The notes under the pieces are model-generated. The model ran no database searches. It was given only the letters and a program-made list of their open reading frames with translations, and was not told the origin of the DNA. Position numbers and translations under genes: made by a program. 64,000 nt of DNA, from assembly GCA_036365455.1 (NCBI GenBank), contig JAWQUS010000023.1, positions 3,472,001 through 3,536,000 on the forward strand, read 5' to 3'. Below, piece by piece: positions 61,201-64,000 of the stretch. Numbering within the stretch: the first letter of the stretch is position 1; each line of letters opens with the position of its first letter. This DNA is from Macrosoma leucophasiata (taxonomy: Eukaryota; Arthropoda; Insecta; Lepidoptera; Hedylidae).

Positions 61201-62736
61201 AATAGTACATGTTTTGAGGTGAAGTGCTTTTGAAGATAAAGTGGAGAATGGTAATTTTTCACCTAAGTATCTTCTTAATTACTTCAAACGTAACAAAAAT
61301 AAAACAAATTAACAAAACATGATTAAATTCATATAGATACTGAAACATCTATATACATATATTTTAGACGTTAATAACAAGTATTTTCATGATATGTCGC
61401 ACGATATGGTTGGCGATTCTTTTTCCGAAATTATGTGCCAAAAATTAGGGTCAATTTTTTAAAATTCATTTATAAATTTATGCTACACGCTATTCAGAGG
61501 TGCAAATCAGCTGTAACTGTCGCAAAGACGTACAAATGTACACACGAGTGATCCTACAGAAAGAAAGAAAAGAAAGAAAGAAAAAAAAACTTTATTCTTT
61601 GACATACACAACATCAAGAACAAAAAAAAGCAGAAATAACTTACTACATCATAGTAGCTGCGCAGATACGATTAATGTGTGATGCCAAAAAAACGGAACA
61701 AATGTTATCTCTGCAATATGCTATAGCAAAGACTATAATGGTTTTTCCTTTTGAGGTACAGAACAAACTGCAGAAAATATGAAATAAAAGAAATATCATC
61801 AGGTCATAATAACCATAATAGGTTGTCAAACCCAGCCTGACCTTCTTCAATAAAGTACCTGAGTACAGAGACGGTGTATCATATTCACGTGACGTTTGTG
61901 AAACGCAAATTTCTAGTAAATCATCCACGATACCGCAGAACTGACGAGCTATGACGTAAAATGATTCAGTACAAAATAGGGTCACGCAGTACAACAGTAT
62001 AATTAAATAGCAAATACAAAGTTAAAAGTTCAAGGAAAGTTACTGGCTTCAGAGAAGGTTTTTTTAGGTAATGAAGGTAGCAGACAAGTATGCAGTTCAC
62101 ATTGATGAAAAAAAAATATTTCGAATAGATCTTTGGCGATACTTTCAAAATGTCAAGAAATCATAGATTACCTAGAGTGAATAACGATTACATATAGTAA
62201 AAGCAAAAACATATATTAATAGTAAATTAAAATTAGAATTTAAAGTAGTACTTAGTCAAAATATAATTATCACAAAATTTTGTTTTGTTTTTTTTTTCTT
62301 TTGTATTCTAATTTTAATTTATTCATATTTAGTTTAGTATATGTAGGTACTTAAATAAGTACATTTAATAAACTAAACAGGTTCACAACATTTTTCAATT
62401 CTTTCAATGATGTTAAATGATGAAAAAGAAAGACTTATTCGTCAAGATCAAAGTTATTCACTTAGCAGAGTTCCAAGTGCAGTCACTACTGAAAAGAACT
62501 CCGCTACCCTACAAACTAAGTAAGAGCTCTTGTTAAGTGATGAGAGATGTTAAGTGATAACTGAAGCCTATATACACCCACCCACACAAAGACCCGAGTT
62601 CAAAATGCCAGCAAAGCCACAGGTCAAAGCCAATGTTCTATAAATCATTACGGGAGAAAATATACGTGAAATTATCTTTGTATAAATTTAATAATTTTAC
62701 CTGAAGAGATCCATATCCTGACGAATACATCATCAT
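43132..62736 (-). CDS. Lipid phosphate phosphatase (wunen/PLPP family), complete spliced gene
   Basis: The enzyme dephosphorylates phosphatidate, lysophosphatidate, sphingosine-1-phosphate or similar lipids at the outer face of the plasma membrane; in flies, wunen relatives guide germ cells. Exons 62701-62736, 59363-59462, 46829-46983, 46134-46348, 45699-45825, 44799-44981 and 43132-43251 total 936 nt, 311 residues and a stop, with GT-AG introns and consistent phases. The three PAP2 motifs are present: KGLVGNPRP (K145, R152, P153), PSGH (196-199) and R247-x5-H253-x3-D257. His253 is the expected nucleophile and His199 the acid/base residue. Motif 3 starts with Thr246 instead of the usual Ser. 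About six membrane segments occur near 36-57, 80-104, 125-144, 197-212, 226-243 and 258-277. A GFFCND signature is at 64-69 and an NCT glycosylation site at 177. Length matches the family (about 280-380). Which insect paralogue it is cannot be told. Confidence 0.95.
44195..44350 (+). repeat. Family L repeat
   Basis: 'cttccactagtgcaat' and 'aaaccattccaatgggcggt' to 'aaaactaccggcactgcgat'; shared with 48668, 51790 (inverted) and 54465. Lies in phosphatase intron 6. Confidence 0.65.
44799..44981 (-). CDS. Phosphatase exon 6 (PAP2 motif 3)
   Basis: Acceptor CTACAG|TGG, donor GTG|GTAAGT; residues 212-272. Contains SLTRITDHRHHWWDVLTGAG, PAP2 motif 3. Confidence 0.95.
45046..45088 (-). repeat. LINE family E tail fragment
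   Basis: 'cttcacgccaaatccctaac' then 'ggggtaggcagag'. Just left of it, 'agagaatatgtaataatac' is the left end of a J element, so J was truncated here. Confidence 0.6.
45699..45825 (-). CDS. Phosphatase exon 5 (PAP2 motif 2)
   Basis: Acceptor TTTCAG|G, donor GCT|GTAAGT; residues 169-211. Contains the NCT sequon and SFPSGHTSLSVYCGLFIA, PAP2 motif 2. Confidence 0.95.
46134..46348 (-). CDS. Phosphatase exon 4 (PAP2 motif 1)
   Basis: Acceptor TTCCAG|ATT, donor GG|GTAAGT; residues 98-168 plus two bases. Contains VEVMKGLVGNPRPTFFFICE, PAP2 motif 1. Confidence 0.95.
46829..46983 (-). CDS. Phosphatase exon 3
   Basis: Acceptor TTTCAG|TGG, donor GTA|GTAAGT; residues 46-97. Carries YEFGVIPQRKNGFFCND, the conserved outer loop of LPPs, then membrane segment 2. 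Confidence 0.95.
47437..47688 (-). CDS. Unrecognised small ORF (83 codons)
   Basis: ATG at 47688, stop TAG at 47437-47439. The product contains EFGQRNNYAIYLRLRTDIDF and ends LGLEVELPSF; mixed hydrophilic, no signal peptide or membrane segment. The opposite strand also has an overlapping 75-codon frame. It is more likely part of the mobile unit it sits in than a host gene. No family recognised. Confidence 0.25.
   Translation of the reverse strand: MNSETYQQGSEDPTEFGQRNNYAIYLRLRTDIDFELADEGFANKLATVHNDTWVKELNRDVIAFLAGKFHKIDLGLEVELPSF
47918..48055. mobile_element. MITE with TTATTCATAAACGT ends
   Basis: 'ttattcataaacgtatttta' near 47917 and inverse 'tctacgtttatgaata' near 48052; 'tttgtctttttc' and 'gacaaagacaaag' pair inside. 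About 138 bp. Confidence 0.75.
48235..48607 (-). repeat. 5S-rRNA-derived SINE (family C), full length
   Basis: Tail AATAATAATGG at left, 5S-like head at right (minus strand 'gatgggtgaccgc', 'ggttaagcactacgggcgcg'). Confidence 0.9.
48668..49150 (+). repeat. Family L repeat split by SINE A
   Basis: 'cgaacaatggtagccaaacc' at left and 'attccaatagtagataaatg' to 'gattgccaacccgcatgg' at right are contiguous in the 44195 copy. Confidence 0.6.
48749..49057 (-). repeat. tRNA-derived SINE (family A)
   Basis: Full copy on the minus strand, the only minus-strand family A copy here; B box inverse at about 48997-49007. Confidence 0.93.
49214..49736 (-). mobile_element. Helitron-like element (family D) with 186 bp internal duplication
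   Basis: CTAG at 49214-49217 then 'cggcccgcccctgcttcgc'; 5' end at 'ttataatattagtttaga'. The block starting 'cctcgatatct' at 49307 repeats at 49493 (period 186 bp). Confidence 0.75.
49884..50090 (-). mobile_element. Helitron-like element (family D)
   Basis: CTAA then 'cggttcgccccgacttcgca' at left and 'ctttataatattattataga' at right; CTAA fits the CTRR rule. Confidence 0.65.
50274..50513. mobile_element. MITE with GGTCACGCC terminal repeats, copy 2
   Basis: Nearly identical over most of its length to 23058-23298; the centres differ by a short replaced segment after 'gattgaaaac'. Confidence 0.85.
50950..51215 (+). mobile_element. LINE 3' end (family E)
   Basis: Frame reads TKQIYNANVDGCRGPGRPRL ... 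DQIGRVLSDGGVKSLRNRRA ... LSAYPVRDLA-stop, then an ATAC tail. The best-preserved of the copies. Confidence 0.8.
51790..52075 (-). repeat. Family L repeat, inverted copy
   Basis: 'gtagtttcattacagg', 'cgttattgcatttac' and 'ttggaatggtttcacccc' are inverses of the 44195 and 54465 copies. Confidence 0.55.
52076..54464. other. No gene seen (phosphatase intron 2)
   Basis: AT-rich intron DNA. Only a SINE B remnant (52799-52895) and an unassigned GC-richer stretch at about 53810-53970 stand out. Confidence 0.5.
52799..52895 (-). repeat. SINE family B fragment
   Basis: 'aagtgatgactgcagcctat' to 'gaggcctaaggtgtta'. Confidence 0.75.
54465..54925 (+). repeat. Family L repeat split by SINE A
   Basis: 'cttccactagtgcagatatt' and, after the SINE, 'aaaccattccaatggtggta' to 'aacttcggccactgcgatct'. 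Confidence 0.65.
54511..54817 (+). repeat. tRNA-derived SINE (family A)
   Basis: Full copy with exact 13 bp target-site duplication AATGGCAGATAAA (54493-54505 and 54821-54833). Confidence 0.95.
55085..55140. repeat. Short repeat 'gtttctgattctgat'
   Basis: 'aatgaataaatgagtttctg' with 'aggtgcctgtcaccct' matches, inverted, 20716-20770. Confidence 0.55.
55158..55310 (-). repeat. SINE-like repeat ('gacgggccacctgatggaaa' type)
   Basis: T-rich start, then 'agcagacgggccacctgatg' and 'gccaacgcgctgccagccct', a pattern common in lepidopteran genomes. One copy here. Confidence 0.55.
55680..55925 (-). repeat. SINE family B interrupted by a palindromic MITE
   Basis: Poly(T) to 'cagttca', then MITE, then 'gatgactgcagcctatagg'. 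Confidence 0.8.
55722..55872. mobile_element. Palindromic MITE (family F)
   Basis: CAGAGTGCCTAGTGCGAG and inverse GGCACTCTG at the ends; the right arm is partly deleted. Confidence 0.85.
56490..56660 (+). repeat. Family M repeat
   Basis: 'ttgaagttacacttcggcgc' to 'attgttacgctaaagaagta'; matches 63440-63640 and, in pieces, 20240-20530. Confidence 0.7.
57109..57414 (+). repeat. tRNA-derived SINE (family A)
   Basis: Full copy, close to the 22671 copy. Confidence 0.93.
57415..59362. other. No gene seen (phosphatase intron 2)
   Basis: AT-rich intron DNA next to exon 2; apart from the hairpin at 58486-58580 nothing is recognised. Confidence 0.5.
58486..58580. repeat. Hairpin with a near-perfect 26 bp stem
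   Basis: 'tactttttgcaaattggtta' at 58501 pairs with its inverse ending at 58565, loop about 13 nt; pairing extends outwards to 'gcataaa'/'tttatgc'. Single copy in the window. Confidence 0.85.
59363..59462 (-). CDS. Phosphatase exon 2
   Basis: Acceptor TTACAG|AGG, donor TTG|GTGAGT; residues 13-45 plus one base. Product RRDVESQQLTFETRSKKHSI then the start of membrane segment 1 (WWRLAFDIPLLLI). Confidence 0.9.
59596..59861. repeat. SINE family B fragments in head-to-head arrangement
   Basis: A plus-strand tail part (59630-59725) and a minus-strand head part (59737-59861), with a short inverted piece at 59608. Phosphatase intron 1 side starts upstream of exon 2 just left of this. Confidence 0.65.
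60355..60450 (+). pseudogene. Non-LTR retrotransposon 3' stub
   Basis: Contains the coding for KKAVLLDTVRIVR then diverges; same 3' end as 3735-4260. Confidence 0.6.
60451..62700. other. No gene seen (phosphatase intron 1)
   Basis: AT-rich intron with SINE B tail remnants at 62063-62106 and 62520-62625 and a GAAA-rich run at about 61558-61590. Nothing else recognised. Confidence 0.5.
62701..62736 (-). CDS. Phosphatase exon 1 (MMMYSSGYGSLQ)
   Basis: 12 codons, donor CAG|GTAAAA, phase 0. Three ATGs in tandem; the first at 62736 is taken as start because an in-frame TAG lies 15 nt upstream. A short first exon of this type is common in the family; an alternative first exon cannot be excluded. 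Confidence 0.75.
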
Positions 62737-63439
62737 TATTAACTGAAACTAATGATGAAACTTCACTAGGTAGAGTAACGGCCAAATACTCAAACGTCAC
62801 TTAAATCTAAGTCGGACTTAAAAGTCTTCTGTCCTTATAAAACACGTTCAAACAATAGAGTTAGCGCTCATTTGAAGGTTGCTTAAAATTGAGTGATGTT
62901 TGAGTATTCGGCCAAAGCTTCGTAAATTTATAACACAACAAAATATTTTAATATACTTGAAGTTGACGTCAAAACTGTTCACTTGCTACCGCTATTTCAC
63001 TATAATTTGAACTAAGAGAATAACGTTTCAGTCAATATTTCGATACTGAATTTTAGCACTGTGATATTCACGATTAAGCGAGTCCAAATCGATGCGCAAG
63101 AATATTTACAACGAATTTAACAAAAGCTAAATTTTCACAACGCAAACATTGATAGTTCTCACACTGCCTTCGATTTGTGTTGTTTGTACAATCAATCAAC
63201 TATGAAGAGTACATTTTTGCGTCAATTAAACAATATATCAATTGTTTAGATGATTCATTCGATAGCAAAGATACAACTATCTTATCATTTACGCTTGGTT
63301 TACTTGTTTTTTATCGGCCAATCGGTGACATGAATCAAATTTATTTAAGAAGCATGATGACGTTTCGTGACAGTCTTAAAAGTAGGGTGTGATGAAGTAT
63401 AAGGAGTGGAAGCCAAGGAAACCAACCTTAGCGTCACGT

Positions 63440-63640
63440 AAGAAGGTAAACTTCTTTTGGCACGATTGTAAAAAATGATGAGAGCGAATTATTACGATGC
63501 GCGGACACCAGCAGATAAAAGCAACAGTCTGGGGTTAGTTGCTAAACAGATAAAAGTCATAGTCTGAAGTTAGTTGATAAACTTTTTGTCGTTTTGTTTT
63601 ATTTTTGGTACATTGGATTGTTACGTTAAAGAAGTATCAG
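63440..63640 (+). repeat. Family M repeat with a short internal duplication
   Basis: Matches 56490-56660; here the 'cagataaaag...agtctg..gttagttg' block is present twice (about 63510 and 63548). Lies upstream of the phosphatase start. Confidence 0.65.
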
Positions 63641-63644
63641 TGGC

Positions 63645-63682
63645 GGAGGGGGGCTAAGGGGGTGGAGGCGGCTGGGGCGGTC
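63645..63682 (+). other. G-rich tract, possible G-quadruplex
   Basis: Contains runs of 6, 5 and 4 G with further GG pairs in 38 bp; unusual for this AT-rich window. About 0.9 kb upstream of the phosphatase start codon. Confidence 0.55.
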
Positions 63683-64000
63683 CGCCACGGGCCTCCGGTT
63701 CTTGGGGCCACCATAGATCGATTGGTCGCAGGGAATCATGAAGATTTGTAGAGCTCACCGAGGGAAATGTCGTTTGTGTGTTTTAGAATTTATCTACCGT
63801 CGGAACCTAAGGCCCCCCGTAAATGCCAAATGCCGCTTCGGGCCTTTTGTATGATGCCTGTCTTTTCTGACTTAGAGGTGTACATAACATTATAAAAATC
63901 GCTATAGCTATGAGCTCGCAGCTATTTTAATTTACCCGTGCGTAAGGAACCATAACATAGGAACAATAAGAAAATAGTAAACATGAGTATCAAGTATTAT

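Noticed and set aside
61644..61994. 116-codon minus-strand ORF in phosphatase intron 1 as an extra exon
   Set aside because: The flanking exons already join in phase without it, and its composition does not fit the PAP2 fold.
63177..63392. 71-codon plus-strand ORF upstream of the phosphatase
   Set aside because: No recognised motif; the frame is short and AT-rich, so a divergent gene sharing the promoter could not be supported.

Overview
The window is nuclear DNA of an insect, almost certainly a moth or butterfly. It is AT-rich and intron-rich, full of Lepidoptera-style repeats (short GTAGGTACCTA-like runs, CTAG-ended non-autonomous Helitrons, tRNA- and 5S-derived SINEs), and holds two multi-exon genes, both on the minus strand. 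There is no sign of operons, CRISPR or bacterial gene organisation. All assignments come from reading the sequence; no database search was run.

Gene 1 (86-13738, minus) is an insect HAUS3/Dgt3 augmin subunit. Eight exons were reconstructed by hand. Every junction is GT-AG and keeps frame, giving about 475 codons. The gene very probably continues past the left edge of the window, because the last visible exon ends at a good splice donor. Gene 2 (43132-62736, minus) is complete: seven exons encode a 311-residue wunen/PLPP-type lipid phosphate phosphatase with all three PAP2 catalytic motifs and about six membrane segments. Its introns 1 and 2 are about 3.2 and 12.4 kb. The two genes are separated by about 29 kb with no convincing host gene and have no obvious functional link.

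The rest is a dense, nested record of mobile elements. The main families are: (A) a tRNA-derived SINE of about 305 bp, nine near-complete copies, several with exact 11-13 bp target-site duplications (TSDs); (B) a poly(A)-tailed SINE of about 290 bp, about twenty copies; (C) a 5S-rRNA-derived SINE, three full copies; (D) CTAG-ended Helitron-like elements, including one of 4 kb whose interior is a two-monomer higher-order tandem array; (E) 3' ends of several non-LTR retrotransposons; (J) elements of about 220 bp with 7-8 bp TSDs; (K) a 1.5 kb foldback element beginning 150 bp upstream of the HAUS3 start codon; palindromic MITEs, one a 312 bp concentric double palindrome; an internally deleted PIF/Harbinger transposon carrying two later insertions; a pogo-like MITE; and a small hairpin element present twice within about 1 kb with 9-14 bp TSDs.

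Layout: 1-13.7 kb, HAUS3 exons, with introns filled by Helitrons, LINE remnants and SINEs; 13.9-43 kb, intergenic transposon landscape (foldback 13.9-15.4, pogo-like 20.9-21.4, Harbinger nest 26.1-27.3, palindromes 32.2-32.8, hairpin elements 34.1-35.3); 43.1-62.7 kb, the phosphatase gene; 62.7-64 kb, its upstream region, with a repeat and a G-rich tract.
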